Shown here: positions 33,454-44,230 of the stretch, piece after piece
Position numbering within the stretch: the stretch's first letter is position 1
Layout: the number at the start of each line of letters is the position of its first letter
NCBI GenBank assembly: GCA_038373885.1
Contig: JAWZYV010010352.1
Coordinates: 62,001-126,000 of the forward strand
Direction of reading: 5' to 3'
DNA length: 64,000 bases
Source of the DNA: Cheiracanthium punctorium
Lineage: Eukaryota; Arthropoda; Arachnida; Araneae; Cheiracanthiidae
Program-made: the position numbers and the translations under genes
Notes under the pieces: model-generated
What the model saw: the letters and a program-made list of their open reading frames with translations, nothing else
Told to the model about the DNA's origin: nothing
Databases searched by the model: none

Positions 33454-33466
33454 AGGCCCATAACCG
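33454..33466 (-). promoter_or_regulatory. primer-binding site complementary to an internal initiator-tRNA segment
   Basis: Three bases downstream of the 5' LTR the coding strand reads CGGTTATGGGCCT. This pairs with the anticodon stem-loop region of initiator tRNA-Met (its CAU anticodon context AGGCCCATAACC), not with a tRNA 3' end. Drosophila copia is known to prime from such a half-tRNA, so this site is used by the same unusual mechanism, by inference. Confidence 0.75.
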
Positions 33467-33469
33467 AAA

Positions 33470-34264
33470 TGTCTGGATTTAGCAGAGTTTTATACTTCAA
33501 AACTTTGAGCAGTGAAAGCTAGTAATAAAAATGAATTGAGGGCTTGCCAGGTAAAAGATGACAAAAACGTTTACCTTGATAGTTCTTTTATTTAAGTAAT
33601 GAAGCATGAAGGCTGGTATACAGATGAGGATGAACAAATGGAAACAAAAAAACAGGCATTTGATGTGGTACAGCATCTATGTGGCATCGGACATTCTGGA
33701 CAACAAATCGAACAGCATCACCTTGAGATAAGCTTGTAGCGGCATAATCAAAAAAGGCTTTGTTGGAAGCTGCGACGGGATGGCTCGCCAGATTAATCGT
33801 TTGACTCAGCTCAGAGCATCTCACATGGCTGGCTTCGAGCGTCCTTCCATACGCATCTGTCGCATCACCCTTTTCGCCTCCTCTCTCTCTCGCGGCGAAC
33901 GGCGAACTTTTATACTATTGGCCAGGCAACGACGTCACCAAGGACTGCGGACCTGTGACGTGAAAAGAAAAAGGAGAAAAAAAAGCTCCGCGGCAAGTCG
34001 CCGGGAGTACAGCGCCTCTAGCGGCCAAAAACAGAAACACATTATGCAAAACGTTTTTGCAGCAATTAGGTGCTTGTTTGAAGCGTTGATATTGGAATAG
34101 TTTTAAGTAAGAACTTTAATTAATAAAAATAAGAGCTATCAGTGCCTTTAGATTTTAAGGCAAATAATTAAAGTTAAGTTATACAGCATTCAGATATAAT
34201 AAAGAGAACACAGCCACATGTCATGGAACCTTTAAGGTAAGGTTTACAGTTACTTTTCCTAACA
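33470..34264 (-). repeat. copia 5' LTR with promoter elements
   Basis: The 5' LTR of the minus-strand element. Reading the minus strand: GTGACGTC (33931-33938), an inverted CCAAT box (33917-33921) and TATAAAAG (33907-33914) lie in that order within 32 bp, a compact pol II promoter. The same set occurs in the other LTR at a shift of 6105. The two LTRs differ by about 0.9 percent. Confidence 0.93.
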
Positions 34265-35417
34265 AGTGCACAATAACCTCACTTTTGAGGGACTTCCATG
34301 CATCGGCTATTTTCCAGATCGCATCTTTGATTGTAAATGCAGCTTGAAACTCCAAGATATTCAAGCCATTGTTGCAGGCATTCAACATCTGCTTTAAAAA
34401 TTCGGTTTTGTAAGCACATTTTAGAGCTCTCAACACGCCTTGATCTAGAGGTTGAATAATTGACGTGCAGTTGGGCGGGAGATAATATACAAAGACATTA
34501 TCTTTGCTTTTTATACCAGATGCTGTATGTGCTGTACAATTGTCTAACAGCAATACAATCTTGCAGTCATCTGGAAGTCCTACTTTTTTGCAGTGGGACC
34601 GAGCTTCTTTCACAAAAACATTTTCGAACCAATTTTTGAAAATGTCGGCTGTCATCCACACTCTTCTATTGTGCTGATAGTGAACGGGATACACTTTAAC
34701 ATTTTTAAGTGCACATGGTCGTTTGCTTTTTCCAATAACAAGCAACTTGCTTTTATGGGTACCTGCAGCATTTGCGCAAGCAAGCACCGTTATGCGTTCC
34801 TTCGAGTCCTTAAATCTAGATATTGAACTTTCTCCTGCGAACACATACGTTTTACGGGGAATATAACGCCAAAACAGCGCAGTCTCATCCGCATTAAAAA
34901 TTTGTTCAGGGCTCAGATTTTCAGATGAAACCATTTCGGTGAATTCTTCTGCGAAATTTTCTGCCGCTTCCAAATCTGCCGAATTTTGTTCCCCGCATAC
35001 TTTCACCAACTTCAGTCCATGACGAATTTTAAATTTATTGTACCATCCAGTACTGTAGTCACATGGTACAGTGATATGCAATTGTTCATGGAACATTTTA
35101 GCCTGGGTAATAATTGTAGCACGATCCAGGGGAAATTTCTCGCTTCTTCGTTGTCTTATCCATTCGATTAACACTTTATCTATGTCAGGACACTTAGACG
35201 TATGCAGAGTCTTCCGCTTTGCCATGAATTCCGGACGGTCACTTCCCGCAAACATCTTTAATAATTTATCTTTATGATTTTTTATGTCGTAGACTGTGGA
35301 CGTTCCAATTCCGTATTCCTGGCATAAAGATTTAACACTAGTACCGCTATCTAGTTTGCGTAATAAATTCACTTTATCAGAAATGCTTAAAGACACGTGC
35401 TTCCGCTTTGGCGCCAT
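34265..35417 (-). pseudogene. Tigger transposase, N-terminal and catalytic part
   Basis: Start chosen at ATG 35415-35417 (MAPKRKHVSLSISDKV); a few upstream in-frame codons are unlikely to be used. Residues 5-55 form the CENP-B N-terminal helix-turn-helix, and about 65-135 a second HTH (IEWIRQRRSEKFPL, then GWYNKFKIRHGL). The DDE core has NADETALFW (Asp177), LLLDNCTAH (Asp292) and QPLDQGV (Asp325), so all three acidic residues of the pogo DDxD family are present. The frame runs uninterrupted to the copia insertion at 34264 and resumes at 27364. I find no other lesion, so it was probably an intact gene when the copia entered. Confidence 0.93.
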
Positions 35418-36033
35418 TCTGTAAACTATCATCAACAGGACTGGAAGCTAGTACTAGAGTAATCGTATGTCTAGTCTGTCCAGTTCAGTTCAGTTCGGCA
35501 ATTCTTATTCACACTCAGTATTACCATATTTCCAGAAAAGTTTCCCTCCAAGAACAAAAATTTCCCTTTATTTACAGATGACTATGGACTGGACATCCCT
35601 TTACTTCAAATCCCGCCCACCTGTAATAATATTTTTGGGGATATTTGTCCAACAGGATTGCGGATCTATCCAATAAAGGCAGACTGCTGTTTCTCTGGAA
35701 ATGCTTTCAACAGCAACTCGCTGATCGCAAAGCGAAGAAAGGCGTGAGTAGATGTGATCGATCATTCTCCTGGTACGCGCCCGCGCCCTCCTTTCCCTGC
35801 GCTTCGCGGCGATCGACGAAATTCTTCCCAATTTAACAGGTTTTCTTATTTTTACGTATATTCAATTGAAAACGGTCTTTCAAAGAAAATGAGGAATAAA
35901 AAGGAAAATAATATCCGTTTATTTATGCTTATAGGAAGCGAAAAAAAAAAAAAAAAACGATAAGGGAAAAAAAAAAAATTGCAGAAAAAAAAGTTCCGGA
36001 TTTTGGGTCTTCCGGATTTCGGGTCCCCTACTG
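35418..36033. other. Tigger 5' untranslated region and right TIR
   Basis: 616 bp between the transposase start and the right TIR. A GC-richer segment (35690-35830) could hold the promoter. No other gene: ORFs on both strands here are chance frames. Confidence 0.5.
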
Positions 36034-36377
36034 TATATATATATATATACATACAAGTAGTTATTGGATTGTATGGGGTCCAGATTATGATGATTTAAAA
36101 CAATAAACCTCTCACAGTTACAGTTACAGACAAATTTTCGAATGGCAACATCCACTTTTTTCGTGCGCAAATTGATCAGAGCATGGAAAAACCTTAAATG
36201 GCATTGGAAGGAGACACGTATGATGTAAATTGGCAGTGTAAAACATTTGCAAAGAAGAGCTCATAAAGAACTAATGATAACAAATGAGAGAAGAGGAGAA
36301 AAGACTTATTCAAATTACAAGTTTTCAACGTGGCCACCTTCACAGACGATAACGCATTGCAAGCAGGGAATTGTCGA

Positions 36378-36679
36378 TTATAATGACGAACGTATCATGG
36401 CAGGAGGAATTTGTAGAACTTTCCGTTTTATGGCATCTTTCAAGTCTGACAAATTCCAGGAATTTGATGTGTACACCGTTGATTTCAGATAACCCCAGAA
36501 CCACAAATCCATCAGAGTGAGGTCGGGGGGAACGAGGTGGCCACGAAACTGCAAAGGTATGTGCAATGATGACTCTATCACCAAAGTGCTGTTGCAGTAC
36601 TTGTCGAACACTTCTGGCAATGTGTGGAGGAGCACCATCTTGCATCCATACAATGTCATTAATGACATTTTGCTGCTGC
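36378..36679 (-). pseudogene. mariner-type transposase, C-terminal half
   Basis: Contains WMQDGAPPHIARSV with the second catalytic Asp, and in the neighbouring frame the WGYLKSTVY block that in this family follows the third acidic residue. One frameshift near 36530 splits these. It continues the part at 45268-45990 across the gypsy element: the residues before the insertion (NYVIPEW) and after it (WMQDG) are adjacent in this family. Stop at about 36378. Confidence 0.8.
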
Positions 36680-36996
36680 TGTTACAAGTCGGGTTCTTTT
36701 CCATGTTCGGAGACGGGGAGATTAACAAAGCAGACAATGTTAGTCCCACTATATTTTTATTGACACATTGCTAAAGGGACACAAAACACTTATTTACACT
36801 ATAAAACATTTAAATTACAATTTAAATTACAATATTAGTTTTTCATCTCTCTGGCATGAACCGCCAGCTGCTTGAGCTCCTTTTTCGGACCTCTCTTCTC
36901 TCCCTCTCCTCGAGCGGAGCTGACAGTTGCTAAAAAAAATACGGGGTTGCTACCTGTAGTTCAGGGGCAAGGTTACCACGATTGGCGAACCTAACA
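36680..36996 (-). repeat. gypsy 3' LTR
   Basis: Begins TGTTAGGTTCGCC and ends GACTTGTAACA on the minus strand. The polypurine tract AGGTGGGGCG lies immediately upstream (about 36997-37006). It carries a short internal duplication of TTTAAATTACAA absent from the 5' LTR. Confidence 0.93.
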
Positions 36997-37215
36997 CGCC
37001 CCACCTAAGTATAAAATTAGCCCTTAGTGGCTGATTTTATCTAAGCATAATAGGAACACATTGCATATTCAATTAATAAACTTCAAACTAAATTACCAAA
37101 TACACTATAAAATGGCAACGTATGAAAATTACACAACATTGTACCAATTATAAAAAGAATATAAAATATAAACATTATACTAATAATAAAAGAATACAAA
37201 ATATACACGTAACAG

Positions 37216-37506
37216 TCACATTAATCGAGATAATGCATCTGCAGCTCGGTGTTGTATACCAGGTCGGTGTGTGATGAAATAGTTCCATCTTTGTAAAGCT
37301 AGAGCCCAACGGGTTAGCTTCGGACTCTTTGGAGTGGTCTGGTTCAGAAACTTTAATGGATTATGGTCCGATATTATCTCTATTCGAGCACCGCAAATCC
37401 ACTTGTCGAATTTATTCATACCAAATAGCACAGCCCAGGCCTCTTTCTCGATGCTTGCCCAGTTCTTTTGGGTGGCCGTGAATTTTTCGCTGGCAAATGC
37501 TATTGG
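37216..37506 (-). pseudogene. gypsy RNase H C-terminal part
   Basis: After the junction with the inserted DNA element the frame gives ASEKFTATQKNWASIEKEA and IEIISDHNPLKFL, then HRPGIQHRAADALSRLM and a stop at 37216, all standard gypsy RNase H landmarks. The 5' part of the RNase H (DASDIGVG type) is on the other side of the insertion near 40200-40280. The upstream 115 bp of the listed ORF translate the inserted element. Confidence 0.93.
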
Positions 37507-40190
37507 CAGGGATGTTAACTCCAACACTCGATTTCGGAGCACCCCGGGAGCAGAAAAAATTTCATTTGGGAGCACCTCGGGAGCAGAAAAATTCCATTTG
37601 GGAGCACCTCGGGAGCACAAAAAAATAGTTTCCGAGGGGAAAACTAAGATTCGAGATCAGAATTAACATGATTTTGGAGCATAAAATTGAAGATTTAGGA
37701 ACACAATAAATGCATACAAGAAAAGCAAAGTTTGCAAGCAAACACCATTTGCTAAAAGCAAAACACTATTTGAAAGCACTTTAGGAAAGCTCTGGAAAAA
37801 AAAGGGTGTATACAGGCTATGCTATCAGCAACTTGGTAAAAACAACACATGGATTTACATGGACAGAAGGAATTTTTTTGTGTGTGTGTGTGAAACTGCT
37901 CTTTTTAATGGTTTTCATATAAACGCTAAATGGAAAGAGAGTGGGAGGGAAGTATTTCTTATATGCAATGGTACTTTTAATGCATGTTCGAAGGTTGTAA
38001 AAATACTAATACTTAAATAGTAGAATTAACATTTCTGCCGTTTATATCATTCTAGAATTATGTATTCAAAATTTAGTCTATTTTAAAATAAAGATTTTAA
38101 TTACGGATCTATAAATGAAATTCGTAACACATTCTGAAAAATTTGCGGATGCACTTTGGCTGAACACGGGCCCAGGGCGTCGCCCCGTCTGCCCCCTCTC
38201 GTAGAGCTTGCACACACACAAAAAGAAAATCAGTGGTGTAGTTTTAAGAAAAAAGGTTTAGGAACACTCGCAACTGAAGACTCAAAAATCATGCGTCCAT
38301 GATGAAAAGTGAAGAACGCTTACTTTTGCTGACATAAGCTCGAATGAAAAAGTAGTGAGATGGCATCTCCCGCTCATTGCTTTTATGATTTTAAGTTGGA
38401 AATCGTGCCGCTTCATAAACAAAAAACGGTGCCCGTTGCGATGATTACCGTAATTTATGGAAGAAACGCCGCGGCGTTTATGAGTTTAAAAGTTCAAAAA
38501 TAGTAAGTGCGGCGTTTACAATATTTTTAATTTTTTTTAGCCGATCTTCAACGAAAAATCGAAAAATTCGTTTAGTGATAATTTTCTCAAAAGATGGCGC
38601 CACCACCGACACGCACTCTTTAGCGTGCACAGATCACAGCTTAGCGAATCAGAATGCGAACCTACCCCCATAGAAAAGAGGTTTAATCTTTGATTCAGTT
38701 TTGGAGAAAGTCAGAGCGCCCTGAGATGGGTCCATGTCCGGTGCTCTGAAGTGGATGGCTTCATACATCCAACCGATGTCTCCTCAATTAAGTAAAAAGA
38801 AAAAAAAAATAGAAGTAAATCTTTTACATCTACATTTTAGAACTATAATTAAATTTTAATGAAGTTTTGAATTTTATATTTCGAAGGGTTAAAGTTCTGT
38901 AAAATACCGCAAAAGTGCACTACCCTCTATTAAATGCACCCGTTTTTCACATGAACCTCTATTGTTCTTAAAATACTGAATTTTGGCCAAAATTAGTCTA
39001 TGTTGCGCCCGGTGCGAGTTTAATCCTCCCCCCCCCCCAAAAAAAAAAAAATAAATAAATAAAGTTAATCTAAAAGTTATTTTTTTTTATCGCCGTGCGG
39101 CTTTGTGCCCTGTGCAGGAAAACTCTATCGAATAAACACTGCCAACTAATTGGTATGCTCAAGAAATGTTGAGTGCTTTTAAAATAAATCCCAATGTTAT
39201 AAATATAAAAAATAATAAATAAATAGAACGATCAAGTGTTGTTACACAACATTCAGTTTAAAACAACAATTTGCTGAAGCAAGCTCATTACGTAATCAAC
39301 AGCTTTCCATCCACGGGGGGAAAATGTTTACTTTTAACTGGAGCCTCTTCTCACACATCGATTGCTGTTTTCATTTTGATGGCGCCTGGTAGTCTGTCCC
39401 AACTTTGTGCGGATGCAAGACGGTTTTTAGAACTTATTTTTTTATTTCTATAAATTCGCCTTTGTGAATATGAACAGTGATATCTGATTATTTGAAAATA
39501 GAAATCGTAAGCTTCGTAAAATTGCGGTAAATACTTTAAAACATTCTATGGGAAGGGGGAGAAAAAAGGAGATTTTTTTTACCGTTTATCCAATTTCTCC
39601 CGAAATATATACAATCAACTTAATAGCTTTTCTAATAAATTAGGTCTAATAAGTAATGCAACATATTTTTTATTTATTTATTTTTTGTTAATTAAGAAAT
39701 TATTTTAGAAATTGAATTTATCTGGCATTGACTTCTTCTGACCACGATCACCCCCCCCCTCCTCCCCCCACCAACGATCGTGGCTGCGGCGTTTATGCTG
39801 GGTGCGGCGTTTCTTCCATAAATTACGGTACTTGTTTGCCTATCTGGCCGTCCCTGATTGAGGTGACTAACAAAGCCCGACTGGTCCGATCCGGGGTGGG
39901 TAGAATGGCTTCGGAATGCAGCTTTCGTACGCAGTTTGAATCTTGCTTTACTGCTAACTAGCCTTTCATACACGCTTTAAAAGATAAATGAGCGTGGCAA
40001 AAATTTAACAAAGAGTCAAAATGACGTATTCGGCGCAGACCGGCTAAAAGCGCAGTTCGGCGCAATATTTGTGTTTCGGCGCACCCTGAAAGAGTCAAAA
40101 TGACGTATTCGGTGCAGACCGGCGCAAAAATCGGCTAAAAGCGCAGTTCGGCACAAGAATTTGTGTTTCGGTGCAGAATTAACATCCCTG
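37507..40190. mobile_element. DNA element inserted in gypsy RNase H, 6-bp duplication
   Basis: Ends CAGGGATGTTAA and TTAACATCCCTG are inverted 12-mers (longer with mismatches). The flanks TATTGG (37501-37506 and 40191-40196) are identical 6-mers; excising one restores the RNase H reading frame. Subterminal tandem repeats are present on both sides: three 32-33 bp GGAGCACC units at 37536-37635 and two 79-bp units at 40012-40180. No transposase is recognisable. The CAGGG end suggests hAT, but hAT makes 8-bp duplications. Confidence 0.85.
38448..39828. mobile_element. TA-flanked MITE, fourth nesting level
   Basis: A perfect inverted repeat of more than 20 bp starts CCGTAATTTATGGAAGAAAC at 38448 and ends at 39828, with TA on both sides (38446-38447 and 39829-39830), as in the Tc1/mariner group. 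GCGGCGTTTA-type words repeat just inside both ends. ORFs inside (39271-39453, 39692-39973) are not recognisable proteins. Confidence 0.85.
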
Positions 40191-40196
40191 TATTGG

Positions 40197-40816
40197 CTTG
40201 TATGATCCATCGGCATCTTGTTGAGTTAAACAACACCCTACTCCTATGTCGGATGCATCACAGTGCACCTGAAAAGGCAAGTTGACATCGGGAGTAGCTA
40301 ATCCTGTCACTTGACAAAGCAAATCTTTTAATTTATTAAAAGAATTTTCTTCGTTTTATGAAGTAACATAGAGAAGAAACAAGAAACAATATTTGGTTTA
40401 TTTTTCTTCGTAAGATCTGAAAGTGGACTCGATATTTCGGCATAATTTGGTATATAGGTGCAGTAAAAGCCCATCAATCCAAGTACTGAACGGACCTCTT
40501 TTTTATTGGTAGGTCTGGCTAAATTACGAATCGCTAATATTTTGTCTTCATCTGGTGCATGCCTACCTCCTCCTATCACGTAACCCAGATATTTTATCCT
40601 TTTGGCCGCGAAAATACACTTATCCAACCTTACCGAAAGATCACGATGGTCTAACTCAGTTAGAACCGACTCCAAATGAACTAAATGGTCTTCGAAAATA
40701 TTACCACATCGTCCATATACGCTTGCGCATACTTTGAATGTGATTTTAAAATGCGATTCATTTCTCTTTGAAAAGTCCCAGATGTCCCGGCAAGACCAAA
40801 CGGCATGGTCTTCCAT
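40197..40816 (-). pseudogene. gypsy RT C-terminal part and start of RNase H
   Basis: A frame including EDHLVHLESVLTELDHRDLS and KCIFAAKRIKYLGYVIGG, then VRSVLGLMGFYCTYIPNYAE, the RT thumb and connection region. It follows the upstream RT frame by a frameshift close to the active site (about 40690-40700). A second disruption at about 40340-40400 precedes the RNase H start (CDASDIGVG type, 40200-40280), which is cut by the inserted DNA element. Confidence 0.9.
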
Positions 40817-41835
40817 TGGTAAACGGCATTGTGGGTGGTAAATGCCGTGAGCGGTTTGCTATTCTCCTCCATTTTTATCTGCCAGTACCCCTTTAATAAA
40901 TCTAGGCTAGTCAGCCAATGGGCAGCGCCGGCTATAAAGATCAACTCTTGCATATCCTTCATAGGGAAAATGGGGACTTTAGTGACTGCATTTAACGCTC
41001 GAAAATCTATACACATTCTCATCATAGAGTCCTTTTTTGCCACACAAACTATTGGGTGGGCGATTTCTGAACTAGACGGTTCAATCAAATCTAGGTCTAA
41101 AAGTTCTTGGACCGGACGTTCAACTTCCTTCCGAAAAGCAATTGAGACGCTATAACAATGAGGCCTTTTACGTACGGAATTTGGAATAAGCTCAATTTTA
41201 TGTGTGCCAACCCGGGCTGGTTGCACAGGCTTAGTAAAGATACATTTGAATTTTACAATTAAATTTTTAAAGGCTTTTAATTGATTACTATCTAAGTGTT
41301 CAACGTTAAGATTTTCAAGAATTTCAAAAAATTTAAGTTCTTTGGTAGCGGTTGGTAGAGTTTCAACATGACCGAACTCCTTTTCTTCTTCAAAAATTAC
41401 GTTTACTGAATTAAAGTTTGTCCCATTATCCGACACGATAACGTTCGGTATACCCGTCCTCGAAAATATACTCAACAATGCTTCACAGGTTACTTTTGCA
41501 TTCAACCTCGTCATTGGTACTGCCTCACCCCACCTAGTATGCTGATCTACCACAGTCAAAATATACTTATGGCCTTTGGAACTCGGCGGGTCTATTGGAC
41601 CAATCAAATCCACATTGACTACACGAAATGGTAACTCAGGTCTTGCCACAGGCGTAATAGGCACCCTATCGCTAACCTTAACCGTTTGAGTGAGCTGACA
41701 TTCTTTACATGAGCTACAATATTTTCTGACATCGGCCCTCAGACCTTCCCAAAAGAACGAATACTTGATTCTTTCAAGAGTCTTTTTAAAACCCATATGA
41801 CTACTGAATACTGAAGTATGAGCCAATTTCAACAC
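40681..41835 (-). pseudogene. gypsy pol: integrase N-terminal half fused to RT
   Basis: One 384-residue frame. Residues 6-46 carry the integrase zinc finger (His6, His13, Cys40, Cys43). VVNVDLIGP has the first catalytic Asp (76) and VIVSDNGTNF the second (136). Right after this, at about residue 143, the protein changes to the linker before RT, so the Glu-bearing third of the integrase is missing, evidently by internal deletion. From about residue 240 the RT follows (MCIDFRALNAVTKVPIFPMK, LTSLDLLKGYWQI, active site AYMDDVV at 372-378). Integrase upstream of RT in one frame is the arrangement of Gmr1-like gypsy elements. Confidence 0.93.
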
Positions 41836-41922
41836 TTTATTTCTTCTGCATTTTGGGACTACGAGTTGCCCGATACTCTCCCCTAGTATTTTATCTCTAT
41901 GAAATAGGAATCCATCTACTTC

Positions 41923-42588
41923 CTAATAATTGCCCTTGCCCTCTTTAGCTAGCCTCCAAGCCATTGCTAAATCGGCACAACACTCCTGCTCAGAGCGAAA
42001 ACTATCAGCCGTTATGCTTCCGTTATCTGTCTCAGCGGTTACTTCCTCCTCCTTGTCCTCTACCGCCCCCACTTCATTCCCATACGAAATGATTTCTCTT
42101 GGAGAATCCTCCAAATCAGTGTCATCCTGTGCTTTCTCCCACAGAGTCCCAGATGAAACCTCGGTTTCACCTAAATTTCCTGAATTTTCCTCCAGGCCTT
42201 GAGAGTCCTCAGCTGGAGAATTTACTCCACTCTGAGCCCCTCCCAATGAATTCAAAACATCCGGTGGAATTAATACATCTTCCACCAAAACCTCTGCTAA
42301 AGCACATAACACTGGTCGGTGTACCACATTTACAAGGTCACCCACCACAAGACCAATCGGAACGTAGACCAAGGGGCACTTCACTGCCGGACCAAAAATA
42401 CCCTTTAAGTATATTGTGGAAGCTCCCTCGACTGGAATACTCGGAACAAAATCCCTTCTGACAACCGTAATTTCTGTCCCCGAATCTACTAATGCGCGTA
42501 CTAATTTCCTATCTATACTAATAGATGTCTTTTCCAGTTTGGAAAGTTTGTCTTCAATAGCCTGCCTCGGGACAACTTCGCCTAACAA
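41923..42588 (-). pseudogene. gypsy protease and linker
   Basis: The retropepsin motif ALVDSGTEITVVRRD lies near residues 31-45, followed by the conserved LKGIFGPAVKCPLVYVPI. A long acidic linker ends with CADLAMAWRLAKEGKGNY, where a TAA separates it from the integrase part; homology resumes at once after it, so the stop is probably a mutation. Proteases of this group are part of the gag-pol polyprotein. Confidence 0.88.
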
Positions 42589-42645
42589 CCGGATTCACCT
42601 TGGTAGCGACCACTGTTTCATCTTTTGATTCTGCCACAACATGAT

Positions 42646-43197
42646 TTATCTTAACCTTTTTATTATCAACTTCCTTGTTTCTAGGGCAATCCCTTTTAAA
42701 TGTTTTTCAGACCCACAGGTGTAACCCGTCAACTTCTTTGCTTCGGAGCTTTTAGTTTTATCACAACTTTTCTTAGGGAAAGCATAATTGTTGTCTAGCC
42801 TTTTTTCATCCATTGGCAGCTTAGCCCAGTTATAATGAAACCCTTTTTTATCAACCTCAGCCCATTTGCCGCTCACAGATTCTTCAAAAGATTTACCTTT
42901 CGAGGCTTAGAAGATGTCACACTGCTTCCCCAATTCCTTAGGTTTGAACCAATTTTCCCCCTGAAGTACTCCTATGTGAGTCATGGTCTCATAATCCAAC
43001 GTTTGGAAAATTCTGTCTGACACTACAAGTTGATTTACCGATTCAAAATCCTTCGCCCCCCTCAATTTACAATAGTATGACCACATTGACGTTAAACGCG
43101 ATGCAAACTGGCAGAATGTTTCATCCGGATTCCGTTTTGCCCTACGGAAATTTTCAAAACATAATTTCGGTGACGGTTCATACTCTTTGAGCACCAA
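42646..43197 (-). pseudogene. gypsy gag C-terminal half with damaged zinc knuckle
   Basis: Two open pieces (43197-42907 and 42876-42646). The first has SPKLCFENFRRAKRNPDETF and QFASRLTSMWSYYCKL, a retrotransposon capsid region. The second has YTCGSEKHLK, the start of a CCHC knuckle whose last Cys is lost after a frameshift near 42700. A stop (TAG at about 42908) separates the pieces. Confidence 0.85.
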
Positions 43198-43440
43198 TTA
43201 TTTAAGCGAGTCATAATTTTGAAATTCCTTTTCATCCAAATTCACTAACTAATTAGATACCTTATCCCCTAATAGACAAAGAAGAACTTTCGGTTTATAC
43301 TCGTCGCTCAGATTTTCATTAAGAAATGCTTTCTCCAAACTCAAAAAGAAATAATCCCAACCCTCAGATTTATTGGGCACCTTTACCGTTAATAGCCGCA
43401 CCATCCTAACAATTTCATCCAATGATCTTGGCCTTACGGC

Positions 43441-43815
43441 CTAATCTCCGATCTGAGTTGCACCCGCATTTTTTGTTAATTCTAGCACTAGACGAAATTT
43501 TTCAAGAGCATATTTTTCTTGTTCTATTTTTAATTGATGTTCCCTTTCTCTTTCTTTTTCCCGATATTCCCTTTCTCTTTCTTTTTCCTGATATTCCCTT
43601 TCTTTTTGCTTTTCCTTTTCAAGTTTTTGTTCGCTATCCTCTCTTTCAGAAACAATAGCCTTTAACAATTCCTTAGCGTCCGCCTCTTTGTATTTTGTAC
43701 AACCCAATATTAATTCCTTTAGGTCTACCTTAGACATGGCAGAATTCGGCTTTTCCCCCAAATCTTCTGCCAGACAAAATAAATCCGCTTTTCTGCTTTT
43801 ATTTAAAAACGACAT
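43441..43815 (-). pseudogene. gypsy gag N-terminus
   Basis: 124 residues starting MSFLNKSRKADLFCLAEDLG. It has a helical SAP-like start, then a strongly charged coiled-coil of about 45 residues made of degenerate EKERE/EKEQ repeats encoded by a simple-sequence stretch (43530-43620), ending KNAGATQIGD and a stop at 43441. The rest of gag continues in frame with further stops. A T run (43818-43842) lies just upstream of the start. Confidence 0.85.
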
Positions 43816-43971
43816 TTCTTTCCTTTTTTTTTTTTTTTTTTTTAAAAGCTACCCTGAATGCCAAATTGCCTTAAAATAGTTTTAAATTGTAAGCATACAT
43901 CGCACTTTAAAGGAATAATACACATATATTACGTAATATGCACAACTAAAATTAAATATATCATACATGTC

Positions 43972-44145
43972 CAGGGGGGTAGCCAGAAATTTTTTATGGG
44001 GGGGGGGGTTACGACTACTGAAACTCACATATATGCATACATGTGTGTGATAAGGGAGTGAAGAATATACATTTTGTATGGCAAAAAATTCTTCATGAGG
44101 GGGTTATGACCCCCCCCCCTAACCCCCCCCTTGGCTACGCCCCTG
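43972..44145. mobile_element. 174-bp hAT MITE in the gypsy leader
   Basis: Inverted ends CAGGGGGGTAGCCA and, inward from the right, CAGGGGCGTAGCCA, with long G and C runs inside. It has a perfect 8-bp duplication TACATGTC (43964-43971 and 44146-44153). Confidence 0.93.
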
Positions 44146-44230
44146 TACATGTCATTTAAAAAAAACACTCCAAAACATATAATATTTCAAAAAATATACT
44201 TATTATACTGTATTCCTGATATTAAGAAAA

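Larger units (their letters stand above)
27365..34264 (-). mobile_element. Ty1/copia LTR retrotransposon, complete length, 6.9 kb
   Basis: Two 795-bp LTRs (27365-28159 and 33470-34264) start TGTTAGG and end CCAGACA on the coding strand and differ at about seven sites. The 5-bp target duplication AGTGC flanks the element (27360-27364 and 34265-34269). On the minus strand the order is LTR, primer site, gag, protease, integrase, RT, RNase H, purine tract, LTR, the copia order. Four premature stops and one frameshift make this copy defective despite its youth. It inserted inside the Tigger transposase gene. Confidence 0.97.
23790..36033 (-). mobile_element. Tigger/pogo transposon interrupted by a copia element
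   Basis: Both ends read CAGTAGGGGACCC then A/G-AAATCC inward, with more TCCGGA-type repeats inside, and both are flanked by TA (23788-23789 and 36034-36035). The transposase lies on the minus strand (35417 down to 26881), broken only by the copia insertion. Without the copia the element is about 5.3 kb. The stretch 23790-26880 downstream of the transposase is unusually long and appears composite: it holds a CpG-rich promoter-like segment, an LTR-like segment and a fragment shared with 18020-18215. Confidence 0.88.

Noticed and set aside
43530..43620. Possible gene for a charged coiled-coil protein
   Set aside because: It is the low-complexity linker of the gypsy gag frame.
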